A stretch of DNA of 52,201 nucleotides from an uncultured Eubacteriales bacterium (GTDB lineage Bacteria; Bacillota; Clostridia; Lachnospirales; Lachnospiraceae), in NCBI GenBank assembly GCA_900314555.1, contig OMVQ01000058.1, positions 1 through 52,201 of the forward strand. Direction: 5' to 3'. Position 1 is the first letter of the stretch, and each line of letters opens with the position of its first letter. The notes beneath the pieces were generated by a model that saw only the letters and a program-made list of their open reading frames with translations, was not told the DNA's origin and searched no databases. The translations under genes and the position numbers were made by a program. Shown here in pieces: positions 17,715-25,805 of the stretch.

Positions 17715-17996
17715 CTATACAATCTTAAAGATTTTGTTCTCACTTCCAAATGTTTTACAATAGACTATACAAGTCATAAATTCAAACATAACCTCCACAT
17801 ATTTTACATCATAATATTTATTGACTTTCATATTTTCAATAAATACATAATGTTTAATTGTAACCACATATAAATCTTCATAATTGTCATACTTTTCAGT
17901 TCCTACACATATTTTTATCCTTACTTTTGTAGATATGTTACCTTCAAATATGCATCCTAGCCCATATAAAATCAATATTTCTTCGATAACAAGCAA
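17715..17996 (-). pseudogene. Probable N-terminally truncated small protein gene
   Basis: A 93-codon frame that starts only at a TTG inside the end of the RlmD-like gene, with no good ribosome binding site. Its last part (VGTEKYDNYEDLYVVTIKHY... and YCKTFGSENKIFKIV) looks like real coding sequence: soluble, beta-rich, unknown family. Its TAG stop overlaps the ribosome binding site of the next small membrane-protein gene, as in an operon. The missing start suggests a deletion joined it to rlmD. Confidence 0.45.
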
Positions 17997-19360
17997 ACAT
18001 TCTCACAATGTCCCGTCATCGCAAACATATCTACCGGATAATCCACCACTGCCCTATATCCACACTTTTCAAAGTAGCATAAGTCTCTTTCTAAGGTCAC
18101 AGGATTGCACGATATATACACAACTCTGTCCGGTGACAATTTAACAACTGCATCTATAAACTCTTCTGTACTGCCACTTCTTGGAGGATCCATAAATACT
18201 ACATCAGCCATCATTCCATTATCAGCCATCTTAACCATAAATTTTCCGGCATCATCACACGTAAATTTTATGTTTTTGATTTCATTTATCTTAGCATTAT
18301 TAAATGCATCTTTAACAGCATCAGGATTCAATTCCACACCAATTACTTCCTTTGCCTTACTGCTTGCAGTAATACCAATAGTTCCAATACCGCAATATGC
18401 ATCAATAACTGTTTCATTGCCTATAAGTCCTGCTAACTTGATGGCTTTATTATATAAGACTTCTGTCTGAACAGGATTAATCTGATAAAATGACTGCGGT
18501 GAAATTCTGTATCTGTTTCCACATAACACATCTTCTATATAACCTTTTCCATATAATACAATGTCACGTTTGCCCAGAACCATACTTGTTTTCTTATCAT
18601 TTACATTAATTACGACCGTAGAAATCTTAGGGTGCAGCTTTCTTAAGGCTTTAACAAAATTATTCTTTGACGGAAGAATCGGTGACACTAATACTAAAAT
18701 CACCATAACCTCCCCTGTCTTATGCCCTGTTCTTACTAATATATGTCTTAAAAGTCCGTATCCTGTATCCTCATCATACACCTTTATTTTAAATGATTTT
18801 AACAGACCTTTTATACTCTGTATAATTTCATCAGCATTTCTATTCTCAATCATACAGTTTTCAACATTTATTATTCTGTGGGAATTTCTTTCATAAATTC
18901 CAGACAGAATCTCTCCCTGTCTGCTTCTTCCTAATACTGCGTGAACCTTATTTCTATAATTAAATGGATTGTCCATTCCAATAATCGGTTTTACTTCGCA
19001 ATGTTTATTAAGAAGTTTTCTTACCTGCTTCTCCTTTAATTTAAGCTGCTCCTTATATGGCATATCAATGTATTCGCAGCCACCGCATTTATTAGAATAT
19101 GGACAGATCGAAGATTTATGATTGCCTACTTTTTTTGAATTACCATTTTTCGCATTGATATTCTGCTTAGACGTATTTTTCGAACTACTATTTTTACCAT
19201 TAACATTCTGTTTACCTGCACTTTTTAAACTGTTATTTTTACCATTAACATTTTGTTTACCTGCATTTTTTGCACCATTATTTTTACCATTTATATTTCC
19301 TGTATTTTTATTTTTTATATTAACATTTTGCTTAGACTTATTATCTTTTTTATCCTGCAT
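17972..19360 (-). CDS. TrmA/RlmD-family tRNA/rRNA (uracil-5-)-methyltransferase with Asn/Lys-rich N-terminal repeats
   Basis: Residues ~85-100 hold the iron-sulfur motif CPYSNKCGGCEY, with a fourth Cys near ENCMIE. The SAM-binding core shows VIDAYCGIGTIG and VIGVELNPDA, then DPPRSG, and the catalytic Cys lies in VVYISCNPVTLERDL. The family normally starts with a TRAM domain. Here the first ~80 residues are instead a low-complexity tail of three 15-residue repeats of the type KNAGKQNVNGKNNSL, basic and probably disordered. This tail could contact RNA. The methyltransferase core looks complete. Which uridine (23S U1939, U747 or tRNA) is modified is not decided. It is divergent from rlmH across 267 bp. 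Confidence 0.9.
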   Translation of the reverse strand: MQDKKDNKSKQNVNIKNKNTGNINGKNNGAKNAGKQNVNGKNNSLKSAGKQNVNGKNSSSKNTSKQNINAKNGNSKKVGNHKSSICPYSNKCGGCEYIDMPYKEQLKLKEKQVRKLLNKHCEVKPIIGMDNPFNYRNKVHAVLGRSRQGEILSGIYERNSHRIINVENCMIENRNADEIIQSIKGLLKSFKIKVYDEDTGYGLLRHILVRTGHKTGEVMVILVLVSPILPSKNNFVKALRKLHPKISTVVINVNDKKTSMVLGKRDIVLYGKGYIEDVLCGNRYRISPQSFYQINPVQTEVLYNKAIKLAGLIGNETVIDAYCGIGTIGITASSKAKEVIGVELNPDAVKDAFNNAKINEIKNIKFTCDDAGKFMVKMADNGMMADVVFMDPPRSGSTEEFIDAVVKLSPDRVVYISCNPVTLERDLCYFEKCGYRAVVDYPVDMFAMTGHCENVCLLSKKY

Positions 19361-19627
19361 TTTATATGACCTTTCTTATCCGCATTTTCAACCGATAGCA
19401 TTTATTACTCCTATTAATGTAACACAATAAAGCAAATAAAGCAACGCGACAGTCCTTGTCATTTTCTATTAAAAATAGTAAAATTATTAGGATTAATCTT
19501 AAAAATAATTTAGACAAGCGTGATTAAATATACAAAGATTGAATTTTTAAAATTTTCAAATTCTGTTATATCGTTATTATATATTTAATGCACTCATCTA
19601 AAATCTTATATTACCGGAGGTTTAAAC

Positions 19628-20107
19628 TTGAAGATTACAATTATCTGTGTTGGTAAAATTAAAGAAAAATATCTGTCAGATGCAATAGCTGAATATTCTA
19701 AAAGGCTCTCTAAATATTGCAAACTTGAAATAATTCAGTTGCAGGATGAGAAAACCATTGAAAATGCATCCGATACTGTTAACAGACAGATTAAAGATAA
19801 GGAGGGCGAACGCATTTTAAAAAATATTTCCGATGGCTCATATGTTATTACCCTCGAAATCAATGGTGAAATGATTTCTTCCGAGAAAATGGCACAAAAA
19901 ATCAATTCATTAGGAATTTCAGGCACAAGTCACATTACTTTTATAATCGGTGGTTCGCTTGGTTTATCTGAAAGTGTTTCGAAACGTTCAGATTACAAAT
20001 TAAGTTTTTCAAAAATGACATTTCCACACCAGTTGATGCGTGTAATCTTATTAGAGCAGATTTATCGCTCATACAGAATTATCAACAACGAACCCTATCA
20101 TAAATAA
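19628..20107 (+). CDS. rlmH: 23S rRNA pseudouridine-1915 N3-methyltransferase RlmH
   Basis: A 159-residue SPOUT-fold methyltransferase of exact family length. It begins MKITIICVGKIKEKYL and shows the SAM/knot region FIIGGSLGLSESV, then SFSKMTFPHQLMRVILLEQI and the ending EQIYRSYRIINNEPYHK. It acts on assembled 70S ribosomes. The start codon is TTG at 19628, with ACCGGAGG 7-8 nt upstream. No ATG is available near the conserved start. Confidence 0.96.
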   Translation: MKITIICVGKIKEKYLSDAIAEYSKRLSKYCKLEIIQLQDEKTIENASDTVNRQIKDKEGERILKNISDGSYVITLEINGEMISSEKMAQKINSLGISGTSHITFIIGGSLGLSESVSKRSDYKLSFSKMTFPHQLMRVILLEQIYRSYRIINNEPYHK

Positions 20108-20338
20108 TTTATAACATTTATTCATATGAATTGTATTATAAAAGCAAATATCTGCTAAATTTCAAAGTATTGTCATATAACGCCTTATTTTACAATACTT
20201 TCGTAAATCTGATATATTCATTTACTTTATACAGCAATTCATATATAATCTTACTAAATCAAATAATTATAACTATTATTTATTTTATTATTAATATTTC
20301 TATGGCAGCAATAAATGTATGCAGAAACGGAGGTTAAT

Positions 20339-20965
20339 ATGCCATACTGTCCTAAATGTAAATACAAATATGTTGAGGGTAAAACTATTTGTCCTGATTG
20401 CGAATGTGAGCTTGTAGATGAGCTTGACGATGATGTTAAATTATCTGAAGATACATTTACAAATGATAATTCAGGCGAAGATTTTATATCTAACTCAGGT
20501 AAACAATATATTACTAAATCAGATAAATATAAAGACCTACATTCTTCGTCATTATCACTTATAATTGTAGGTGTCTTAGGTGACATTTTCTTAATTCTCA
20601 ATGCTCTTGATGTATTACCAATTCATTTTGCATTTGAGGGTCTTTCAGGAATTCTATTCTATATAGTTATGGGTGCTTTACTGAATGTTTTCCTTATTGG
20701 TGGAATTGTATCCTTAAAAAGTGCAGGAAAGATTAAGAATGAGATTAAGTCAGAAGAGGACTTCACTTCTTCAGTTATCAATTATATAACTGATACATAT
20801 ACAAAAGACTCCATCGACGAACATTTCTCTTCGACCGATGAAGCCAATCTTTATTTTGAACGTGAAGCATTTATTAAAAAAGCAATATCTGATAAATTCG
20901 GTGAACTAGATGAAGCATATCTTGATAAGCTTATCGAAGATATCTACCAGCAAATATTTGAGTAA
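20339..20965 (+). CDS. Zinc-ribbon membrane protein of unknown function
   Basis: The protein starts MPYCPKCKYKYVEGKTICPDCECEL, a two-CxxC zinc ribbon at residues ~4-24, followed by an acidic low-complexity stretch to ~70. Two hydrophobic segments follow (SLSLIIVGVLGDIFLILNAL and GILFYIVMGALLNVFLIGGI), then a charged C-terminal tail of ~70 residues. I choose the ATG at 20339 because GGAGG lies 6 nt upstream. Two larger zinc-ribbon membrane proteins are coded 5-9 kb further on. Function unknown. Confidence 0.8.
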   Translation: MPYCPKCKYKYVEGKTICPDCECELVDELDDDVKLSEDTFTNDNSGEDFISNSGKQYITKSDKYKDLHSSSLSLIIVGVLGDIFLILNALDVLPIHFAFEGLSGILFYIVMGALLNVFLIGGIVSLKSAGKIKNEIKSEEDFTSSVINYITDTYTKDSIDEHFSSTDEANLYFEREAFIKKAISDKFGELDEAYLDKLIEDIYQQIFE

Positions 20966-21000
20966 ATACTATATTAAGCATTAATAAATATTTTAATTAT

Positions 21001-21025
21001 GCTGACATTATATCAGCTTTTTATC
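21001..21025 (+). terminator. Terminator after the zinc-ribbon protein gene
   Basis: GCTGA pairs with TCAGC around a CATTATA loop, followed by TTTTTAT, 36 bp past the stop codon. The opposite strand reads AAAAAGCTGA..., so it may also serve as the end of the convergent CapA-like gene. Confidence 0.7.
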
Positions 21026-21054
21026 CTGCTAATATACTATCTAATAATCTTTTA

Positions 21055-22404
21055 TCAGTGTTTCACTTCACCAAATACACTGTCACACAACTCCTTGCAA
21101 TATTGCAGTGAAAATACGGAATCTCTTGATATAATTTCATTTTGAGCGGCTAATTCTTCGGAATAGTCGCTTAATTTATATGTAGTAATCTGTCCACGTC
21201 CACTAATCATCTGAGTAACAAGTGGAATTGCACTATAATCTTTTATATAAAGACCTCCGTCTGGATTTTTAGCGATTATTACTTTTGCCATTGTACCAAT
21301 CATACGGTCCGCAACACCTCGTCCATAATCACTTGTGGCATTGATAAAATTACCTATTGAGTAATATACTAATGCTCTATTTCCATTCGATGCCTCAACC
21401 CATTTCACTGGTTCTATAACATGTGGATGTGTTCCAATAATCAGGTTTGCACCCAGTTCGGTAAAATATTCTGCCCATTTTTCCTGTTCTGCCGTCTCAT
21501 TATGTGTATATTCTGTTCCCCAATGAGGACATACTATTATAAAATCTGAGATTTGCTTTGCAATTTCCATATCTCTAGCTATTTTTTCACTGTCTAACAG
21601 ATTTACACAATATGGCATATCAGACGGAAGTGAAATTTCGTTTGTTCCATATGTATAATTCAGAATAGCAACCTTTATTCCATTTACTTCTCTTACATAG
21701 ACATTATTCTGCTCCTCTTGTGATTCATTAATTCCTATAACTCCTATATCCGGATGTGAAGTTTTCCAATAATTAATGCAATTTAATATACCACGTCTGC
21801 CCTTATCAAGTGCATGATTTGTAGCATGTAGAACCACATCGAAACCAGCCTCTACAAGTGCATCTCCAACTTCATATGCCCCATTAAATGCAGGATAACC
21901 GGATAACCCTAACTCTGTTCCTCCAAGTATTACTTCCTGATTAACGAGTGCAAGGTCCGCCTCTTCAATATCTTTTCTTACATTTTTGAATAAATGGCTA
22001 TAATTATAACTTCCGTCCTCCGTTAAACCACTGTCACTTACCGGTGTATGAAGCAGCACATCTCCAACCATCACTAATGAAAATTCTGTGGCATTATCAT
22101 TATTCTGACTACCACTTTTACCCTCTGTACCACCTAATATACCGCCACTTAATGAATTACTATCATCTTCTGAATTTATCTGATTCGCCGACTCATCTGT
22201 TGTATTATTTACTGATTCGTCAGAATCTGTACCATTTGCCGATTCATTAGTAATGGCATTATCTTCTGAAGTATTAGAAGTTATACCACCTGCTGATTCT
22301 AATGTTGCAACTTCCTTAGCAGAATTACTTTTGCTGCCACATCCTGTTGTTAGCATTAAGGTCAGAATAATTATATACAGTAATACATTATTTATTTTCT
22401 TCAT
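21055..22404 (-). CDS. CapA-family lipoprotein (metallophosphatase fold)
   Basis: A 449-residue protein with a lipoprotein signal: KK, a hydrophobic stretch, and lipobox LMLTTGC with Cys at about residue 22. A Ser/Asn/Glu-rich linker reaches ~100. The catalytic-fold part carries SLVMVGDVLLHTPV, then DVVLHATNHALDKGRRG, IIVCPHWGTEY and LIIGTHPHVIEPVKW, the metal-ligand Asp/His pattern of the CapA/PgsA family. In other Gram-positives such proteins take part in poly-gamma-glutamate export or act on the cell surface. No other poly-glutamate genes are present here, so the role is open. GAGGTG precedes the ATG. It lies 23 bp after a 2-hydroxyacid dehydrogenase gene and may be cotranscribed with it. 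Confidence 0.9.
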   Translation of the reverse strand: MKKINNVLLYIIILTLMLTTGCGSKSNSAKEVATLESAGGITSNTSEDNAITNESANGTDSDESVNNTTDESANQINSEDDSNSLSGGILGGTEGKSGSQNNDNATEFSLVMVGDVLLHTPVSDSGLTEDGSYNYSHLFKNVRKDIEEADLALVNQEVILGGTELGLSGYPAFNGAYEVGDALVEAGFDVVLHATNHALDKGRRGILNCINYWKTSHPDIGVIGINESQEEQNNVYVREVNGIKVAILNYTYGTNEISLPSDMPYCVNLLDSEKIARDMEIAKQISDFIIVCPHWGTEYTHNETAEQEKWAEYFTELGANLIIGTHPHVIEPVKWVEASNGNRALVYYSIGNFINATSDYGRGVADRMIGTMAKVIIAKNPDGGLYIKDYSAIPLVTQMISGRGQITTYKLSDYSEELAAQNEIISRDSVFSLQYCKELCDSVFGEVKH

Positions 22405-22427
22405 CTGTTCACCTCGTTCTTTATACC

Positions 22428-23426
22428 TTATTGCTTTATAACATTTTTAGGCTCGCCATTAATAAATGCTCTAAGATTATCCTTAACAATATTTAATAAT
22501 CTCTCTCTTGTCTCAAGTGGTGCCCATGCTACGTGTGGTGTAATTGTAATATTTTTTGCATGCAGAAGTTCACAATCCTCTGCCATCGGTTCTGTTGTAA
22601 GTACATCAATTCCTGCACCCGCAATTACTCCGTTATTAAGAGCCTTACATAGTGCATTTTCATCAACGACACCGCCTCTTGATGTATTGACAAAATAACA
22701 GTTTTTCTTGCATTTACTTAAGAATTCTTCATTTATCATTTTCTCAGATGCCTTATTCAATGGACAATGTACTGTTATGATATCCGAATTCTTCGCAATA
22801 TCATCGATACTTCCATATCTTATATTACTATAACCATTAAATTTTTCCTTAATTATATTATTTACATTTGTCTCATTCCTCGAAAATGCAATTATATTCA
22901 TATTAAATGCTTTTGCAATTTCGCTGACTTTCTGCCCTATACTTCCAAAACCTATTACACCTATGGTTTTATCTGCCAACTCACTCATATTATATATAAA
23001 AGGTGAAAATATTTTACTATTCTTCCAGCCATTATCTTTAACAAAGTTATCATACATTGCTACCTTATTATAATAATTCATTATCAATGCAAATGTATGC
23101 TGTGCAACTGCATCTGTCGAATAACTTCCTGCATTGCATACAGTAATGTTTCTGGCATTAGTATATTCTAAATCTACGTTATTGTATCCTGTTGCAAATA
23201 ATCCGATATATTTTAACTTTGTTGCATTTTTCAAGGAATCTTCATTAAGTAAAATCTTATTACATAATACCACATCTGCATTTTTAAGTCTCTCTGGTAA
23301 TTCCTCACGTTTTGTTAACGGATAGGTTATAACATCTCCAAATTCGCTTAATGAAGATAAGTCTAAATCACCCTTGCTGATTGTATCGCAGTCAGGCAAT
23401 ACTATTGTAAGTTTTTCATTCTGCAT
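22428..23426 (-). CDS. D-2-hydroxyacid dehydrogenase (glycerate/hydroxypyruvate reductase type)
   Basis: A 332-residue NAD-dependent 2-hydroxyacid dehydrogenase. Rossmann motif TIGVIGFGSIGQKV lies near ~150. The catalytic residues are seen as FVNTSRGGVVDE (Arg), DVLTTEPM (Glu) and ITPHVAWAPLE (His). I choose the ATG at 23426 (AAGGAGC upstream). The frame is open to 23498, but that part encodes the terminator of the preceding nfn operon, so the longer start is rejected. The TPHVAWA ending is usual in glycerate dehydrogenases. Reduction of hydroxypyruvate, glyoxylate or another 2-keto acid is inferred. Confidence 0.9.
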   Translation of the reverse strand: MQNEKLTIVLPDCDTISKGDLDLSSLSEFGDVITYPLTKREELPERLKNADVVLCNKILLNEDSLKNATKLKYIGLFATGYNNVDLEYTNARNITVCNAGSYSTDAVAQHTFALIMNYYNKVAMYDNFVKDNGWKNSKIFSPFIYNMSELADKTIGVIGFGSIGQKVSEIAKAFNMNIIAFSRNETNVNNIIKEKFNGYSNIRYGSIDDIAKNSDIITVHCPLNKASEKMINEEFLSKCKKNCYFVNTSRGGVVDENALCKALNNGVIAGAGIDVLTTEPMAEDCELLHAKNITITPHVAWAPLETRERLLNIVKDNLRAFINGEPKNVIKQ

Positions 23427-23471
23427 AAGCTGCTCCTTTTCATTAAATATTATATATTTCCTATAATACAA

Positions 23472-23496
23472 CAAAAGGAGCCGTAAATACAGCTCC
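23472..23496 (-). terminator. Rho-independent terminator of the nfn operon
   Basis: On the minus strand GGAGCTGTA pairs with TACGGCTCC (one G-U), followed by TTTTGTTG. It lies 24 bp past the NfnB stop codon and just before the 2-hydroxyacid dehydrogenase gene. Confidence 0.85.
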
Positions 23497-23519
23497 ATCT
23501 GTTATATATACAATCTTAT

Positions 23520-24899
23520 TTATTTTGAAAGAAATTCGTGAATTCCTTTAGCGCCTGCTTTACCAGCTTCCATTGCAAGGATAACTGTAGCAGCACCTGT
23601 AACGGCATCTCCACCTGCATATACTGCTTCTTTAGTAGTCTTACCTGTTTCATCAGCAATAATACATTTTCTTCTGTCTGTATCAAGTCCGACTGTTGTT
23701 GATGAAATTAATGGGTTTGGTGATGTACCAAGTGACATAATTACTGTATCTACATCCATTGTGAATTCTGAACCAGGTACTTCAACCGGTTTTCTTCTTC
23801 CAGATGCATCAGGCTCACCTAATTCCATCTTAATACATTTCATTCCTTTAACCCAGCCTTTTTCATCTTCAAGAATCTCAACAGGGTTTGTTAATAAATC
23901 AAAGATTACTCCCTCTTCTTTTGCATGATGTACTTCTTCAACTCTGGCAGGAAGTTCTTCTTCGCTTCTTCTGTACACGATATGTACTTCTGCACCAAGT
24001 CTTAAAGCTGTTCTGGCTGCATCCATAGCAACGTTACCGCCACCTACAACTGCAACTTTCTTACCTGCAACGATTGGAGTATCGTATTCATCTTTGAAAG
24101 CTTTCATAAGATTACTTCTTGTTAAATATTCATTTGCTGAGAATACACCATTTGCACTTTCACCAGGAATACCCATGAATCTTGGAAGACCTGCACCTGA
24201 ACCGATAAATACTGCGTCGAATCCTTCGTCATTAAGTAATTCGTCAATCTTTGTAGAGTGACCGATTACAACGTTTGTCTCAATCTTAACGCCTAATTTC
24301 TTAACGTTTTCTATTTCATGTTTAACTACTGTATCTTTAGGTAAACGGAATTCAGGAATACCATATACTAAAACTCCGCCTGGCTCATGAAGAGCTTCGA
24401 AAATAGTAACATCATATCCTAATTTAGCTAAATCTCCTGCGCAAGTAAGTCCTGAAGGACCTGAACCTATAACTGCAACTTTCTTACCATTTGATTCAGC
24501 AGCTTTTTCAGGCTCAATTCCATTTTCTCTTGACCAGTCTGCTACAAATCTTTCAAGTTTACCAATTGATATTGGTTCACCTTTAATACCACGGATACAT
24601 TTACCTTCACACTGGCTTTCCTGAGGACATACACGTCCACATACAGCCGGAAGTGCAGATGATCTACCGATAATCTTAGCAGCCTCTTCAATATTTCCAT
24701 CTTCGACTTCTTTGATAAAGCTTGGAATATCTATTGAAACAGGACAACCTTTCTGACATTGTGGATTCTTACATTTAAGACATCTGCTTGCTTCTTCTTT
24801 AGCTTCTTCCATATTATATCCTAAACAAACTTCTTCAAAGTTTGTTGCTCTTACTTTAGGATCCTGTTCTCTTACAGGTACTTTCTTTAATACGTCCAT
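23520..24899 (-). CDS. NfnB/GltD-like FAD- and Fe-S-dependent NADPH oxidoreductase subunit
   Basis: A 459-residue glutamate synthase small-subunit-type flavoprotein. The N-terminal part holds the two-cluster cysteine pattern: CLKCKNPQCQKGCPVSIDIP near 39-58 and CGRVCPQESQCEGKC near 88-102. Two nucleotide-binding motifs follow, VAVIGSGPSGLTCAGDLA and VAVVGGGNVAMDAARTALR. It closes with VYAGGDAVTGAATVILAM. Its start overlaps the stop of the preceding FAD/NAD subunit (TAATG). No glutamate synthase large subunit is present, so the pair is best read as NfnAB, the NADH-dependent reduced ferredoxin:NADP oxidoreductase that bifurcates electrons in anaerobes. SudAB sulfide dehydrogenase is the alternative name for the same fold. 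Confidence 0.85.
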   Translation of the reverse strand: MDVLKKVPVREQDPKVRATNFEEVCLGYNMEEAKEEASRCLKCKNPQCQKGCPVSIDIPSFIKEVEDGNIEEAAKIIGRSSALPAVCGRVCPQESQCEGKCIRGIKGEPISIGKLERFVADWSRENGIEPEKAAESNGKKVAVIGSGPSGLTCAGDLAKLGYDVTIFEALHEPGGVLVYGIPEFRLPKDTVVKHEIENVKKLGVKIETNVVIGHSTKIDELLNDEGFDAVFIGSGAGLPRFMGIPGESANGVFSANEYLTRSNLMKAFKDEYDTPIVAGKKVAVVGGGNVAMDAARTALRLGAEVHIVYRRSEEELPARVEEVHHAKEEGVIFDLLTNPVEILEDEKGWVKGMKCIKMELGEPDASGRRKPVEVPGSEFTMDVDTVIMSLGTSPNPLISSTTVGLDTDRRKCIIADETGKTTKEAVYAGGDAVTGAATVILAMEAGKAGAKGIHEFLSK

Positions 24900-25786
24900 T
24901 ATTTGTCACCTCCACAGCCGCAACCGCCGCCCTGATGTGTATCACCTTCGCGGAGTTTTAATAATGCTCGGCCTTCTTCAGTTTTATACATCTGCTGTCT
25001 CTTCATAGCCTGGTCGAAATCAACCTTATGTCCATCGAATTCAGGACCATCAACACAGGCAAATTTAACCTCATCACCAACGATCACACGACAGGCACCG
25101 CACATACCTGTTCCGTCAACCATAATTGGGTTAAGTGAAACTATAGTAGGAATATTTAATTCTTTAGTAAGTAAACATACGAACTTCATCATAATCATTG
25201 GTCCGATTGCTACACAGACATCATATTTCTTACCCTGGTTATTTACTAAATCTTTGATAACTTCAGTAACCATACCTTTGAAACCATATGAACCATCATC
25301 AGTTGCAACGATAAGATTGCCTACTTTCTTCATCTCTTCTTCTAATATTAAGATGTCTTTAGTCTTAGCACCAACTATAACGTCTGCTTCTATACCATGC
25401 TCATGTAACCATTTAACCTGTGGATATACAGGTGCAGTACCAACACCACCAGCTACAAATAAGAATTTCTTATTCTTTAATTCTTCTAAATCTTCATTAA
25501 CGAATTCAGATGGCTGACCAAGAGGTCCTGTAAAATCTCTGAATGCATCTCCTGTCTTTAATTTTGACATCTTCTCTGTTGATGCACCAATTACCTGAAA
25601 TACAATTGTAATTGTTCCATTTTCTCTGTCATAATCACAGATTGTTAAAGGAATTCTTTCGCCTTTTTCATCAAGTTTAGCTATAATAAACTGTCCAGGA
25701 TTACATGATTTAGCAATTCTTGGAGCTTCTACGTCCATTAAGTAGATGTTATTAGCTAATTGTTCTGCTTTTAATATCTTGTACAT
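24899..25786 (-). CDS. NfnA-like FAD/NAD and [2Fe-2S] oxidoreductase subunit
   Basis: A 295-residue protein of the dihydroorotate dehydrogenase electron-transfer-subunit (PyrK) family. It shows the FAD site RIPLTICDYD (~60), the NAD-site FVAGGVGTAPVYPQVK (~110-125), and the [2Fe-2S] cluster cysteines in GTGMCGACRVIVG plus FACVDGPEFDGH (~230-250). It ends in an unusual Gly/Cys-rich tail, GGGCGCGGDK. It forms a complex with the next gene's product in the cytoplasm. It starts 19 bp after the stop of a zinc-ribbon membrane protein gene, with only a weak ribosome binding site. Confidence 0.87.
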   Translation of the reverse strand: MYKILKAEQLANNIYLMDVEAPRIAKSCNPGQFIIAKLDEKGERIPLTICDYDRENGTITIVFQVIGASTEKMSKLKTGDAFRDFTGPLGQPSEFVNEDLEELKNKKFLFVAGGVGTAPVYPQVKWLHEHGIEADVIVGAKTKDILILEEEMKKVGNLIVATDDGSYGFKGMVTEVIKDLVNNQGKKYDVCVAIGPMIMMKFVCLLTKELNIPTIVSLNPIMVDGTGMCGACRVIVGDEVKFACVDGPEFDGHKVDFDQAMKRQQMYKTEEGRALLKLREGDTHQGGGCGCGGDK

Positions 25787-25805
25787 ACTTATCCCACTTT
25801 CTATG

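Noticed and set aside
19122..19430. Plus-strand Phe/Leu-rich frame of 102 codons
   Set aside because: It is the antisense shadow of the Asn/Lys repeats of the RlmD-like gene.
23427..23498. N-terminal extension of the 2-hydroxyacid dehydrogenase frame
   Set aside because: It covers the terminator of the nfn operon; the ATG at 23426 has a proper ribosome binding site and fits family length.
23520..24899. Glutamate synthase small subunit (GltD) as the primary call
   Set aside because: No large subunit is present and the partner gene codes for a PyrK-like [2Fe-2S] flavoprotein, so NfnAB fits better; the fold is shared, so the name stays tentative.
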